NCBI GenBank assembly: GCA_016873115.1
Contig: VGYB01000008.1
Coordinates: 1-58,568, forward strand
Direction: 5' to 3'
Length of the DNA stretch: 58,568 nt
Source of the DNA: Planctomycetota bacterium
GTDB taxonomy: Bacteria > Planctomycetota > Phycisphaerae > Phycisphaerales > SM1A02
The position numbers and the translations under genes are program-made. Position 1 is the stretch's first letter. Every line of letters begins with the position of its first letter. The notes beneath the pieces are model-generated. The model was not told the DNA's origin, did no database searches, and saw only the letters and a program-made list of their open reading frames with translations. Positions 8,525 to 18,766 of this stretch are shown here, in pieces.

Positions 8525-10063
8525 ATGCCGCACCGTCGAGGCCTAAGCCTGATCGCGTTCGCATCGCTGCTTGGCCGAGTGCTGTCGTTGGCCCAAAGTG
8601 TCGTGATCGGCTTTTACCTGACCCCAAGCGATTACGGCGCGTACGCGGTTGCGGTTGGGCTCCTGATGTTCACGGGTCCCCTTCGAGCCGGTGGAATCTG
8701 GATGGTGCTCGGCAGCATTCCCGAAGACAAGTATCGGGAACAGGCACCTGCAGTGTTCTGGGTCGGGATGTTCATCGGCTCCGCGAGCCTCGTCACCACG
8801 CTTGTGGCGAACGGGCTCAATCTGGGAGTGGAGCGTGGCGTCCCGGGAGCCACGCTGGCGCTCACGGTCCTCGCATCCCAGTACGCCGTGCTGCCGATCC
8901 AGCAATTGGCACAGATGCGACTCGGCGGCAGTCAGGAATACGGGTTCCTTGCCATCACCGTCCTTGTGTGCGGGATTGGCAAGTTCGTGCTCGCGATCGT
9001 TGCGGCCAAGTTTGGCTTTGGCCCCTTGGCGCTGGCCGCCCCCCCAGTCATTGGAACGTTGATCGAGGCAGTGCTCTGCGTTCGGGCCGCCCGCCTCGAC
9101 CGCACCTACTTCCGATTCGAGCCTGCGGCGATCTGGAAGGCGTTTCGTGCTCATCTTCCCGTCCTCCCGATCGCGGTCTTCCACTCCGTGAATTCCCAGT
9201 CCGACTACTTCATCGGTTCGCTCTTCCTGACGACAGCATCCTTGGGGCTCTACACCTTCGCCTACCAAATCGCCAGCCAGCCCTACTTGGTGCTGACGAT
9301 GGTGCTGCAGCGTGTGCTCGTGCCACGATCGGCCGTCGCGCAGGGGTCACCGCTGCACCAGGAGTACCTGGCCGCCATGGCCACCACGGTGTTCTTCATC
9401 GTTCCAGCGGTCTGCATCGGACTGGGCATCGTCTTCGCCCCCATGGAGCAGGTGATCTGGGCTGGACGCTGGGCGCAGTCGGTCGGGCTGGTGACCATCC
9501 TCTCGATCGGACTCAGCGGGCCAGTTGCCCAAGCCATCCTCATCACGCCGCTGTTGGCTGCGCGCCGTTACACCATCGTGCTGGCCACCGAGGCCGTCCG
9601 TGGGGCCAGTGTGCTCGGCGGAGCAGTGCTGGGCGTCATGGCCATCGCCAAGATGCCTCTTCTCGCCGCCGATCCGCTTGCGGATGTCAAGGGACTTGCC
9701 CTCGGGGTCTGCTTGGTGACCACGGCGACATCGATCGCGACAGGAATCTGGCTGATGGCGGCAGCGGGCCTGCGCTTGCGGCCGATGGTCGAGTCGCTCC
9801 TCTTGGGTCCAATGGTCTGCGTGGTGGCTGGCTTTGGATCGTGGAGCGTTGCGAACTCCCTGTACATGTCCTTCGATTCACTGGGCTCACGCGGCGGCCA
9901 TGCCGTGGTCGCCATCACCACGATCGTGCTGTATGCGATCATCTTGATCGGCGCCCTGCAGCTGATTCCCCCCCTGCGTGCGGCCTACGTCAATGTGGCC
10001 GAGCCCGGCCTCAAAGGACTCAAGCGCGTCGCCCAGCGCATCCACTTGCCCATCGGCGATTGA
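8525..10063 (+). CDS. Polysaccharide flippase, Wzx/MOP family
   Basis: This 512-residue integral membrane protein has about 12-14 predicted hydrophobic segments and the N-terminal pattern of O-antigen/teichoic flippases (SLLGRVLSLAQSVVIGFYL followed by DYGAYAVAVGLL). It would move lipid-linked oligosaccharide units across the inner membrane. Its codon use is slightly less GC-biased than its neighbours, which is common for surface-polysaccharide genes. TACGCT at 8510-8515 ends 9 nt before the ATG and may be the -10. The specific substrate cannot be inferred. Confidence 0.88.
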   Translation: MPHRRGLSLIAFASLLGRVLSLAQSVVIGFYLTPSDYGAYAVAVGLLMFTGPLRAGGIWMVLGSIPEDKYREQAPAVFWVGMFIGSASLVTTLVANGLNLGVERGVPGATLALTVLASQYAVLPIQQLAQMRLGGSQEYGFLAITVLVCGIGKFVLAIVAAKFGFGPLALAAPPVIGTLIEAVLCVRAARLDRTYFRFEPAAIWKAFRAHLPVLPIAVFHSVNSQSDYFIGSLFLTTASLGLYTFAYQIASQPYLVLTMVLQRVLVPRSAVAQGSPLHQEYLAAMATTVFFIVPAVCIGLGIVFAPMEQVIWAGRWAQSVGLVTILSIGLSGPVAQAILITPLLAARRYTIVLATEAVRGASVLGGAVLGVMAIAKMPLLAADPLADVKGLALGVCLVTTATSIATGIWLMAAAGLRLRPMVESLLLGPMVCVVAGFGSWSVANSLYMSFDSLGSRGGHAVVAITTIVLYAIILIGALQLIPPLRAAYVNVAEPGLKGLKRVAQRIHLPIGD

Positions 10064-10097
10064 TCCCGATCGAAGCCCACGCACTATGCTTGGTCGC

Positions 10098-11618
10098 GTG
10101 CAGCGCATGAGGCTCTACAACACGGCGCGCCGGGCCATCGAGCCGGTCGTGCCCATCGATCCTTCAGGCTCGATCACCTTCTATTCCTGCGGCCCGACCG
10201 TCTATGACGATGCGCACATCGGCAACTTCCGTTCGTTCCTGAATGCCGACACGCTGCGGCGAGCGCTCGAACTTCTCGGTCATCGGGTTCGCCATGTGAT
10301 GAACATCACTGATGTTGGCCACATGACCGACGATGGCAATGCCGACGGCGGTGGAGAGGACAAGATGGCCGTGGCGGGTCGTCGCATCGCCGAGGCCAAG
10401 AAATCCGGGGCGTTGCCCTCCGGGGCCGACATCGATCCGTCCGATCCGCATGCCGTGGCCGGCTTCTATGCCGACCGCTTCCTCGAGGATGCCCGCACGC
10501 TGGGGTTGAAGGTGGCGTCCGAGGCTGCGACCGATCCATCGCTCATGCCGCGACCGACCGCGTGCATCCCGCAGATGGTGGCCCTGGTCGAGCGGCTCGT
10601 GAAGCGCGGCCATGCGTATGTCGCGAGCGATGGCGTCGTCTACTTCGATGTCCGATCGTTCCCGGCCTACGGCGAGCTCTCCGGCAACACGCTCGATCAC
10701 CTCCGCGAAGGGGAGGGCGGACGCATCAGTGCAGCGCACCAGGCCGTCAAGCGGCACCCGGCGGACTTCATGCTCTGGAAGCCCGACGAGCACCACATCA
10801 TGAAGTGGCCGAGCCCGTGGGGCGTGGGCTATCCCGGCTGGCACCTCGAGTGCAGCGCGATGGCCGCCATGACCCTCGGTGAGCGCATTGACCTGCACTC
10901 GGGAGGCGAGGACAACATCTTCCCGCACCATGAATGCGAGATCGCGCAGAGTTGCTGCGGCTTCGGCCAGCCGACCTTCGCCAACCACTGGTTCCACACG
11001 CGCCACCTGCAGGTCGAGGGCGAGAAGATGTCCAAGAGCAAGGGCAACTTCTTCACCGCGCGCGACCTCTTCGCCAAGGGCGTCACGCCTGCGGCGCTGC
11101 GGCTGGAACTCGTTCGCACCCACTACCGCACCAACGCGAACTTCACCATGCAGGGACTGCGCGACTGCCAGCGCATGATCGATCGATGGTCGCGCGCGCA
11201 GCGGTTGCTTGAGTCCGCTGCGGCGTCGCGGGGCGCGGACCCATCGGCACCACCCGGTCCCATGGCGCGCGCACTGGAGGAGTTCATCGATGCGCTCTGC
11301 GATGATCTCAATCTCGCACGGGCCATCGCCGCCCTCAATGAAGCCTGCGGCGAAGCGGCCTCCGGTTGCCCGCATGGCGAGCGTGCTGCACTCGCGCGCG
11401 TGGATTCGGTGCTCGCGGTGCTCGAGCGCAATGTGGCCCAGCAGGCACCCACCGGTGATCCGTTCACCGCCGAGGTCGAGTCCCTGATCGCACAGCGGCT
11501 GGCTGCCCGCGCTGCAAGGGACTGGGCCGCCGGCGACGCGATCCGCGCGCGGCTCGTGGAGATGGGCGTGACCATCAAGGACGGCCCGCACGGCACGACC
11601 TGGACCCGTACCGTATGA
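10098..11618 (+). CDS. cysS: Cysteinyl-tRNA synthetase
   Basis: CysRS charges tRNA-Cys. It shows the HIGH-type signature (DDAHIGNFRSF), the KMSKS loop (EKMSKSKGN) and the zinc ligands in YSCGP, HLECS and HHECE. The about 505-residue length fits the family, and the C-terminal DALR helical region is present. A GTG start at 10098 was chosen because TATGCT at 10085-10090 ends 7 nt before it; the ATG at 10107 is the alternative and changes only three residues. The gene overlaps coaE by 4 nt. Confidence 0.97.
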   Translation: MQRMRLYNTARRAIEPVVPIDPSGSITFYSCGPTVYDDAHIGNFRSFLNADTLRRALELLGHRVRHVMNITDVGHMTDDGNADGGGEDKMAVAGRRIAEAKKSGALPSGADIDPSDPHAVAGFYADRFLEDARTLGLKVASEAATDPSLMPRPTACIPQMVALVERLVKRGHAYVASDGVVYFDVRSFPAYGELSGNTLDHLREGEGGRISAAHQAVKRHPADFMLWKPDEHHIMKWPSPWGVGYPGWHLECSAMAAMTLGERIDLHSGGEDNIFPHHECEIAQSCCGFGQPTFANHWFHTRHLQVEGEKMSKSKGNFFTARDLFAKGVTPAALRLELVRTHYRTNANFTMQGLRDCQRMIDRWSRAQRLLESAAASRGADPSAPPGPMARALEEFIDALCDDLNLARAIAALNEACGEAASGCPHGERAALARVDSVLAVLERNVAQQAPTGDPFTAEVESLIAQRLAARAARDWAAGDAIRARLVEMGVTIKDGPHGTTWTRTV

Positions 11619-12256
11619 CCGGACCAGCCGCCGCCGCGAAGCGTTCGATCCCGACCATCGGGCTCGTCGGCGGCATCGCCAGCGGGAAGAGCGCCGTCCG
11701 GTCGATCCTGGCCGAGCTTGGATGTGTGACCTGTGATGCCGATGCGTTGGCCCATGAGGCGCTGGCGGATGCATCCATCGTCCGGGCCATCGAATCCTGG
11801 TGGGGTGAGCGGGCGGTGCGCCATGGCACGGTCGACCGGAGCGCGGTCGCGGCGATCGTCTTCGCGGACCCTGCCGAACGCAATCGATTGGAGTCGCTGG
11901 TGCATCCATGGATCCATGCACGACGGCGCGCGATGTTCTCGGTCGATCCCGGTTCCGCGGTGGCGCGGGTGATCGATGCACCGCTCCTGCTCGAGGTGGG
12001 CCTGCACACCGAATGCGACAGCATCTGGTTCGTGGATGCGCCGATCCAGGCCCGGCAGGCCCGGGCGCAGGCCGGCAGGGGGTGGACGGCTGCCGAACTG
12101 GCCCGGCGCGAGGCTGCCCAGTGGCCCCTTGACCAGAAGCGTGCGCTCGCGCATCATGTACTTCGCAACGACGGTGACCCGCAGTCGTTGCGGTCCCAAG
12201 TCGAGACGGCGCTGGCGGACACCATTCGCACGCACGATCACGCCAAGGGCACGTAG
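11615..12256 (+). CDS. coaE: Dephospho-CoA kinase
   Basis: CoaE phosphorylates dephospho-CoA, the last step of coenzyme A synthesis. The P-loop GGIASGKS is at residues 19-26, CDADALAHEAL follows as the family's conserved Asp segment, and the lid contains Arg-rich helices. The length of 213 residues is typical. The ATG overlaps the cysS stop (ATGA), so translation is probably coupled. Confidence 0.96.
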   Translation: MTGPAAAAKRSIPTIGLVGGIASGKSAVRSILAELGCVTCDADALAHEALADASIVRAIESWWGERAVRHGTVDRSAVAAIVFADPAERNRLESLVHPWIHARRRAMFSVDPGSAVARVIDAPLLLEVGLHTECDSIWFVDAPIQARQARAQAGRGWTAAELARREAAQWPLDQKRALAHHVLRNDGDPQSLRSQVETALADTIRTHDHAKGT

Positions 12257-12358
12257 GCGCACCCGCCAGTCAGGGTCAAGTCCCATCACCACAGGCCGCA
12301 CCACCCCCCATCGGGGTTCCCGGTGCCGGACCCACATCCCAACCAAGGCAGCATCAAC

Positions 12359-13858
12359 ATGGAAGTCAATGGTCGTCGTCGCCGTCGTCGTCGTGGTCGC
12401 TCCGGCGGAGGCAACGGTGGAGGCGGTGGTGGAGGTGGTGGAGGTGGTGGGGGCGGTCCATCGGCGATCGTCGCAGCACCGAGCGTGGCGATCCTGCCCG
12501 GCACCAGTGTGCCCACCGACGAGCAATTGGACTTCGAGGCTTCGCAACTCGACACCGAGTTGAAGGAGAAATACGAGGCTGCGAAGAAGGAGAACCTGGA
12601 CGCAGCGAGCCTGCAGAAGCTCACCGCCGATCAGCTCGCCAAGGAAGCCAAGATGCTCGGTCTGGGCGACCTCGTCGGCATGCCGCGAAACAAGCTCGTC
12701 TTCGAGGTCGTCAAGGCCAAGGCGATGAAGCATGGCCTGATGTTCGCCGAGGGCACGCTCGAGATCATGCCTGACGGATACGGCTTCCTGCGCAGCGCCG
12801 AGTACTCGTACCTTCCGTCGGACGACGATGTGTATGTGAGCCCCGCGCAGATCCGCCGGCTCGGCCTTCGCCGTGGCCATGTGGTACGCGGCCTCGTGCG
12901 CCCGCCGAAGGAGGCCGAGACCTACTTCGCGCTGCTGCGCATCGACACTGTGAACGGCCACGACCCGAAGCGCCTGCAGAACCTGCCGACCTTCGAGAAC
13001 CTCACGCCGCTGCATCCTGACAAGCGCATCCACCTTGAGATCCTCGAGCAGCCGCAACGGCTCGAGCCGCGCATCATGGACATGGTCACGCCGCTCGGCT
13101 TCGGTCAGCGGGCACTCGTCGTGGCGCCGCCGCGCACCGGCAAGACCGTCATCCTGCAGCAGATCGCCAACGCGATCACCCACAACCACCCTGATGTGCA
13201 TGTGATCGTCCTGCTTGTGGACGAGCGTCCCGAGGAAGTGACGGACTTCAAGCGCACGACCAAGGGCAAGGTCGAGGTCGTCGCGAGCACCTTCGATGAG
13301 GAAGCCAGCCGTCACATCCAGGTCAGCGACATCGTCATGGAAAAGGCCCGCCGCATGGTGGAGCTCGGTGACCATGTGGTGGTGCTGCTCGACTCGATCA
13401 CCCGTCTGGCCCGTGGCTACAACAACGCGGGCGCCGGTTCGGGCAAGATCGGCTCTGGTGGCGTCGACAACGCTGCGCTCATCCGCCCCAAGAAGTTCTT
13501 CGGCAGCGCGCGCAACATCGAGAACGGCGGCAGCCTGACGATCGTCGGCACGGCGCTCGTCGAGACCGGCAGCCGCGCCGACGAGGTGATTTTCGAGGAG
13601 TTCAAGGGCACCGGCAACGCCGAGCTGCACCTCACGCGAAAGCTCGTGGAAAAGCGCGTGTGGCCGGCGATCGACATCTCGGCCAGCGGCACTCGCCGCG
13701 AGGAACTGCTGCTCGACGCGAAGGAGCACGAACTCATCGTCCGCCTGCGCAAGGTGGTTGCCGACATGAATGTGGTCGAGGCCATGGAACTGCTCCGAAG
13801 CCGCCTGTCCAAGACCAAGTCCAACGCGGAATTCCTCATGACGATGGCCATGTCCTGA
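12359..13858 (+). CDS. rho: Transcription termination factor Rho with Arg/Gly-rich head
   Basis: Rho is a hexameric RNA-dependent ATPase that ends transcription. The protein has 499 residues. The N-terminal 40 residues are seven consecutive arginines, then Gly-rich sequence with a run of 14 glycines (codons 12416-12457). The conserved Rho N-terminal helical domain, the CSD RNA-binding domain ([10 protein letters not shown]), Walker A ([11 protein letters not shown]), Walker B ([10 protein letters not shown]) and the Q-loop/R-loop region follow. ATG 12359 has a weak AAGGCAG upstream. A GTG at 12323 would add 12 residues. Confidence 0.97.
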   Translation: MEVNGRRRRRRRGRSGGGNGGGGGGGGGGGGGGPSAIVAAPSVAILPGTSVPTDEQLDFEASQLDTELKEKYEAAKKENLDAASLQKLTADQLAKEAKMLGLGDLVGMPRNKLVFEVVKAKAMKHGLMFAEGTLEIMPDGYGFLRSAEYSYLPSDDDVYVSPAQIRRLGLRRGHVVRGLVRPPKEAETYFALLRIDTVNGHDPKRLQNLPTFENLTPLHPDKRIHLEILEQPQRLEPRIMDMVTPLGFGQRALVVAPPRTGKTVILQQIANAITHNHPDVHVIVLLVDERPEEVTDFKRTTKGKVEVVASTFDEEASRHIQVSDIVMEKARRMVELGDHVVVLLDSITRLARGYNNAGAGSGKIGSGGVDNAALIRPKKFFGSARNIENGGSLTIVGTALVETGSRADEVIFEEFKGTGNAELHLTRKLVEKRVWPAIDISASGTRREELLLDAKEHELIVRLRKVVADMNVVEAMELLRSRLSKTKSNAEFLMTMAMS

Positions 13859-13930
13859 TGTTGGGTGCGTATGGACCCGTGGCGGTCCTTGCGCCCAGCG
13901 GCGAAGACGGCACCTGACGGGAGCACACGC

Positions 13931-14899
13931 ATGAAGCACACCAGCCCGCGACGGGCCTTCACTCTGGTCGAAATCCTCGCGGTCATCGGCATTCTTGCGC
14001 TCCTGGTGGCCATCCTGCTGCCGGCCTTGCGCACGGCGCGCCGAAACGCCGAATGGGCCGATTCGGCGAACAACCTCCGTCAGGTCTCGGTCTACCTGCA
14101 GGCGTACATCACCGACAACCGGGAATCGGTGGCACCGACGCAGTTCGACTACTCCACGGCGCGCAATCCGGGCCGTGTGCGCGGGCCGTCGTCAACGGGT
14201 ATCGATCCACTCCTTGGCCCTCCCCGCCGCGGCACCTGGGCGGACATCCTCTGGACCGGTGCGAACATCGATCCGCCCTCGCTGCCGCAGGAGATGGGCG
14301 TCACCTATGCGTGGGAGTTCGATTCACCGGATCGCTTCTATTACGGCTACGACGATGCCTACTCGAAGAACCCGATGCGCTCGACCATCGGTCTTGAGAA
14401 GGTGCATTTCCCGGACAGTAACGGTGTCTCGGAGTGTCGCCCCTTCGGACCTGGCATCGATGCCCAGGAGATCGGCCACCCCGCCTACTTCGCCGGCAAC
14501 CTCTTCTTCCGCCAGGCGCAGTCACCGTTCTACACGAGCGATGCCACGCTCAACGCGCCATACGAGTGGTGGAGTGCGGCGCAGATCCGTCGACCACAAG
14601 CGGGCATGTACTTGGTCGACTCCACGGCCGGCGAGGTGATCGGCGGAACGACGCGCCTGGAGTGGGAGGACCAGTTCGACGGCGACGCGGCTGACGGCCG
14701 TTGCCAGGTTGACTTCCGTTACTTGGGCGACACCTGCATGTTCCTGCTGCTCGACCTGCACGTCGACACCCAGCCGGCGTGGGCCAATCTGCAGGAGCTC
14801 CAAGGTGACTGGGCGGGCACCCCGGGATCGACCAATCCCATCGGTCGCGACATCAAGGTCACCAACCTTGAGCGATCCGATAATCCAGCACCGCCCTGA
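13931..14899 (+). CDS. Type II secretion/type IV pilin-like protein (DUF1559-type pseudopilin)
   Basis: The protein has 322 residues. The N-terminus has the prepilin signature: a basic leader ending in [18 protein letters not shown], where cleavage before Phe is expected, then a hydrophobic helix. The mature part is a large C-terminal domain with aromatic and Gly-rich segments typical of planctomycete H-X9-DG pseudopilins. It would be cleaved by a prepilin peptidase and assembled in an envelope pseudopilus or secretion machine. A GGGAG sequence upstream supports ATG 13931. Confidence 0.85.
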   Translation: MKHTSPRRAFTLVEILAVIGILALLVAILLPALRTARRNAEWADSANNLRQVSVYLQAYITDNRESVAPTQFDYSTARNPGRVRGPSSTGIDPLLGPPRRGTWADILWTGANIDPPSLPQEMGVTYAWEFDSPDRFYYGYDDAYSKNPMRSTIGLEKVHFPDSNGVSECRPFGPGIDAQEIGHPAYFAGNLFFRQAQSPFYTSDATLNAPYEWWSAAQIRRPQAGMYLVDSTAGEVIGGTTRLEWEDQFDGDAADGRCQVDFRYLGDTCMFLLLDLHVDTQPAWANLQELQGDWAGTPGSTNPIGRDIKVTNLERSDNPAPP

Positions 14900-14946
14900 T
14901 GACGGTGCGGGCTCGGTCCAATGTTTGGCAAGCGGGCGGCAACCCC

Positions 14947-14974
14947 TTGATGTGCGCTCCTTCTCCGGTACACT
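14947..14974 (+). promoter_or_regulatory. Predicted sigma-70 promoter of the tRNA-Thr-tuf unit
   Basis: TTGATG at 14947-14952 and TACACT at 14969-14974 are separated by 16 bp, a near-consensus arrangement. Transcription would start near 14981, just at the base of the hairpin that follows. It lies after the pseudopilin stop and before tRNA-Thr, so it is the natural promoter for the translation operon. Confidence 0.6.
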
Positions 14975-14981
14975 CCTCACC

Positions 14982-15008
14982 CCGCCCGATCATCGGGCGG
15001 TTTTCATT
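14982..15008 (+). terminator. Intrinsic-terminator-like hairpin before tRNA-Thr
   Basis: CCGCCCGAT at 14982-14990 pairs perfectly with ATCGGGCGG at 14992-15000, giving about seven GC-rich base pairs with a small loop. TTTTCATT follows. It could end transcription of the upstream pseudopilin gene. It lies downstream of the predicted tuf-operon promoter, which is unusual. Confidence 0.7.
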
Positions 15009-15015
15009 CGGGAAC

Positions 15016-15087
15016 GCCACCGTAGCTCAGTGGTAGAGCACACCCTTGGTAAGGGTGAGGTCGAGGGTTCAATCCCCTTCGGTGGCT
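15016..15087 (+). tRNA. tRNA-Thr(GGT)
   Basis: The cloverleaf folds fully: acceptor GCCACCG/CGGTGGC, D arm GCTC/GAGC, anticodon stem CACCC/GGGTG with loop TTGGTAA (anticodon GGT), and T arm GAGGG/CCCTT with one G-T pair. The discriminator is T. CCA is not encoded. It precedes tuf, the arrangement also seen in other bacteria. Confidence 0.95.
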
Positions 15088-15155
15088 TCCGCGCGCGGAC
15101 GCGTTGTCCCCGCGCATGTCTGCTTCGCGAGCACCCTTGCTGGAGTCACCGAGTC

Positions 15156-16364
<1,209 letters not shown>

Positions 16365-16377
16365 TATCTGCGGCCGT

Positions 16378-16407
16378 CCTGGGCCGGGGCGTGATCCCCG
16401 GCCCAGG
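16378..16407 (+). other. Strong hairpin between tuf and rpmG
   Basis: CCTGGGCCGGGG (16378-16389) and CCCCGGCCCAGG (16396-16407) form 12 perfect pairs around the loop CGTGAT. No T-run follows, so it is unlikely to be a simple intrinsic terminator. It may protect the abundant tuf mRNA from 3' exonucleases, partially terminate, or mark an RNA-processing point. Confidence 0.7.
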
Positions 16408-16445
16408 GCACCGCCTGCCGGGGTTCCGGCGAGAGGAGCATCGAC

Positions 16446-16625
16446 ATGGCCAAGAAATCCCTCGACCGCGAGTTCGTGTGGCTGCAGTGCACCGAAACGG
16501 GCGACCTGAACTACCGGGCCGAGATCCGCGTCAAGGGCGGCATCTCGGACAAGGTGAAGGACGGGTTCATGAAGTTCTGCCCCAAGCTGCGCAAGCACAC
16601 GCTCCACAAGATCAAGCGCAAGTGA
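16446..16625 (+). CDS. rpmG: Ribosomal protein bL33
   Basis: This 59-residue protein of the large subunit has the L33 core: VWLQCTE near the N-terminus and KFCPKLRKHTLHKIK at the end. The zinc-ribbon form has two CxxC pairs. Here only the first cysteine of each pair remains (Cys15 and Cys45), so zinc binding is probably lost. A strong GAGAGGAG Shine-Dalgarno lies before the ATG. tRNA-Trp and secE follow. Confidence 0.95.
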   Translation: MAKKSLDREFVWLQCTETGDLNYRAEIRVKGGISDKVKDGFMKFCPKLRKHTLHKIKRK

Positions 16626-16683
16626 TGTATGCGGCGGATCCAGCCCTGCCGCGTGAGCATCGCTCGTGCATCAAGCATCGGTT

Positions 16684-16756
16684 ACGCCGATAGCTCAGCT
16701 GGTAGAGCAGCGGATTCCAAATCCGCAGGTCGTGGGTTCGATCCCCTCTCGGCGTG
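16684..16756 (+). tRNA. tRNA-Trp(CCA)
   Basis: The acceptor arms ACGCCGA/TCGGCGT pair fully, the D arm is GCTC/GAGC, and the anticodon stem GCGGA/TCCGC encloses TTCCAAA (anticodon CCA). The T stem GTGGG/CCCTC has one T-T mismatch. The discriminator G73 fits bacterial tRNA-Trp. CCA is not encoded. Confidence 0.94.
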
Positions 16757-16800
16757 TTCGAATCAGAGATTCTCGACAGGCAGTTGACAGGAACCACCGC

Positions 16801-17214
16801 ATGGCGCTCAGCATCTACAAGTCCGGCCTTGGCTACTGGACCCGCGTGGGCACGGCGGTCGCGGCTGGCATCCTCGGCACCCTCGGTGGCTACTGGCTGT
16901 GGGAAGCCCTTGCAGGCGCCGATTGGGGTGTCCCCACCGTCTATGTGCAGAGCGGCGCCGCGTTGCTCCTGATCACGCTGGTGGCGATCGCTGCGTGGTG
17001 GCTGGTCGCCGTGCGTCCGGCATCGGTGGACTTCTTCATCGCGACTGAAACCGAGATGAAGAAAGTCAACTGGAGCAGCCGCCGTGAGGTGGTTGGCTCC
17101 AGCATCGTGGTCATCGTGGTGAGCCTCGTCCTGGCTGGCTTCTGCCAGCTCTTCGACTGGGGTTTCTTCTGGCTCTTCCAGCAACTGCGCGTGCTGCAGG
17201 TCGATGGCGGTTGA
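16801..17214 (+). CDS. secE: Preprotein translocase subunit SecE
   Basis: SecE clamps SecY in the inner-membrane Sec channel. The protein has 137 residues, longer than the 60-residue minimal type, with two N-terminal hydrophobic segments (about 17-36 and 50-70). The conserved amphipathic helix ATETEMKKVNWSSRREV is followed by the third membrane segment. Its position between tRNA-Trp and nusG is classical and supports the call. Confidence 0.95.
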   Translation: MALSIYKSGLGYWTRVGTAVAAGILGTLGGYWLWEALAGADWGVPTVYVQSGAALLLITLVAIAAWWLVAVRPASVDFFIATETEMKKVNWSSRREVVGSSIVVIVVSLVLAGFCQLFDWGFFWLFQQLRVLQVDGG

Positions 17215-17236
17215 TCCGCTCCCCGAAAGGCAATCC

Positions 17237-18034
17237 ATGAACGAGAACGACCCCACGACCGAGGCCCATGACGGAGCGCCCGAGGGCGCAACGCCGGGCG
17301 CTTCGGGTGTTGGCCGCAACCTTCGCACGCTCCGCCCGGGCGAGGCTTCGTCCGCAGCCAACGCTCCCACGCTGCGTTCGCTCCAGGGTGTGGCCACCAT
17401 CCGCCTCGGCAGCGACACCACGCCCGAGCCGGTGCTGTCGAATGTCGTTGACCCGGCGACCGATCTGCCCATGTACCGCGAGGGCATGGATTGGTTCGTG
17501 CTGCGCGTGGCCAGCAACAAGGAAGAGAGCGTCCGCAACTCGCTGCTGCGCAAGGTGCAGATCGAGAGCATGGAGCGCCTCATCGGTCGCATCATGGTGC
17601 CGACGGAGAAGTCCAAGATCGTCAAGGGCGGCAAGCAGAAGATCACCGAGACCAAGCTCTACCCGGGCTATGTGTTCGTGGAAATGCGGCTCGAGCCCGA
17701 TGGCCGCATCCCCCAGGATGTCTTCTTCATGATCAAGGAGACCTCGGGCGTCGGCGACTTCGTCGGCACCTCAGGCCGCCCGGCACCCATGACGCCCACC
17801 GAGGTCGAGAAGATGCTCTTTGACAGCCGCAAGCCCGAGGAAGCGCCCCAGGTCAAGATGGAATTCGTCAAGGGCGACAATGTCTCGATCCGCGAAGGCC
17901 CATTCCAGAACTACGAGGGCACGGTCGACGAGGTCCTGCCCGACAAGGGCCTGGTCCGCGTCCTTGTTACGATCTTCGGTCGTCAGGCTCCAGTCGAACT
18001 GGAGTACTGGATGATCGCCAAGGTCGATTCCTGA
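17237..18034 (+). CDS. nusG: Transcription elongation/antitermination factor NusG
   Basis: NusG binds RNA polymerase and links it to Rho or ribosomes. The NGN domain starts near residue 84 (MDWFVLRVASNKEESV, then LYPGYVFVEM). The KOW domain is at about 205-262 (FVKGDNVSIREGPFQNYEGTV). The first 80 residues are a Pro/Ala/Thr-rich, probably disordered extension not found in the E. coli protein. GAAAGG lies before ATG 17237. rplK does not follow. Confidence 0.97.
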   Translation: MNENDPTTEAHDGAPEGATPGASGVGRNLRTLRPGEASSAANAPTLRSLQGVATIRLGSDTTPEPVLSNVVDPATDLPMYREGMDWFVLRVASNKEESVRNSLLRKVQIESMERLIGRIMVPTEKSKIVKGGKQKITETKLYPGYVFVEMRLEPDGRIPQDVFFMIKETSGVGDFVGTSGRPAPMTPTEVEKMLFDSRKPEEAPQVKMEFVKGDNVSIREGPFQNYEGTVDEVLPDKGLVRVLVTIFGRQAPVELEYWMIAKVDS

Positions 18035-18088
18035 TCGACGCCGGCTCTGGGCCGGAAGCATCACCGGCCATGTGCCGGAGGACCACGC

Positions 18089-18703
18089 ATGCAACGGACT
18101 GCATCGACCGTCGTCTCCTTGATCCTGCTCGCCTTGCCGGCCGTGCTCGGCGGCTGCAACATGAAGGCCGCCTATCCGCAGCAGGCTGGATGGCAGCAAC
18201 TTGATCCGTTCCTCGATCCGGTGCCGCAGGTCATGACCCGCGCACTCGATGCGTCGCACGCCGCCACCGACCCGAGCGTGCCGCTGGTGTGGAACCTCCC
18301 ACCGGGCATGCAGAAGTCGGTGTGGAACAAGGTGGCCACGCTGCTCGGCCCGGGTGCAGTCGCGATGACCAAGGATGGCGAGCGGGTCTGGAGCATCGAG
18401 CGCGTGCGCGTGAACGGCTCCTTCGCCGAGGTCGATGTGCTCTGGCGAAACGCCGACGGGCTCTGGCAGCTCATGACGGTGCACCTCGAGGGTGCCGCCA
18501 TGGCGCCCTATCGCGTGACCTACCTGCAGCGCTGGCGCTTGCCGGAGAGCCGAGTGCCGAGCTGCAACAACCCCACCAGCGGTGGGGAGCCCGCTGCTGC
18601 GCCGGCACCTGTCGCACCATCGAAGGATGCGCAATCGCCGAATCCGGCGCCCAAGCTGGTGTCCCCCTCGGCCGCACCGACCGAAGCGCCGGAAAAGCCG
18701 TAG
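18089..18703 (+). CDS. Unknown lipoprotein
   Basis: A 204-residue protein with a type II signal peptide and lipobox LGGC (Cys23). The middle has a compact alpha/beta part with many Trp and Val residues, and the C-terminal 50 residues are a Pro/Ala/Ser linker. A GGAGG lies before the ATG. I do not recognise the family. It may belong to the same transcript as nusG or proS. Confidence 0.75.
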   Translation: MQRTASTVVSLILLALPAVLGGCNMKAAYPQQAGWQQLDPFLDPVPQVMTRALDASHAATDPSVPLVWNLPPGMQKSVWNKVATLLGPGAVAMTKDGERVWSIERVRVNGSFAEVDVLWRNADGLWQLMTVHLEGAAMAPYRVTYLQRWRLPESRVPSCNNPTSGGEPAAAPAPVAPSKDAQSPNPAPKLVSPSAAPTEAPEKP

Positions 18704-18766
18704 CGTGGCCCGCCTTCACGCAGTCAATCGGCTGCGGCATGATGGACGCACCACGATGGGAGCAGC

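Noticed and set aside
12416-12457. GGA/GGT run taken as a CRISPR or intergenic repeat
   Set aside because: It is in frame and codes for the glycine run of Rho.
13860-13904. Nested stem (TGGGTGCG..TGCGCCCA with GGACC/GGTCC) after rho
   Set aside because: Plausible 3' structure, but with wobble pairs and no T-run; not enough to annotate.
11123-13939. Long minus-strand frame opposite cysS, coaE and rho
   Set aside because: It spans three clear genes of known families on the plus strand and encodes no recognisable domain.
18041-18080. Inverted GGCCGG/CCGGCC pairs between nusG and the lipoprotein
   Set aside because: Several competing short pairings and no T-tract; too weak for a terminator call.
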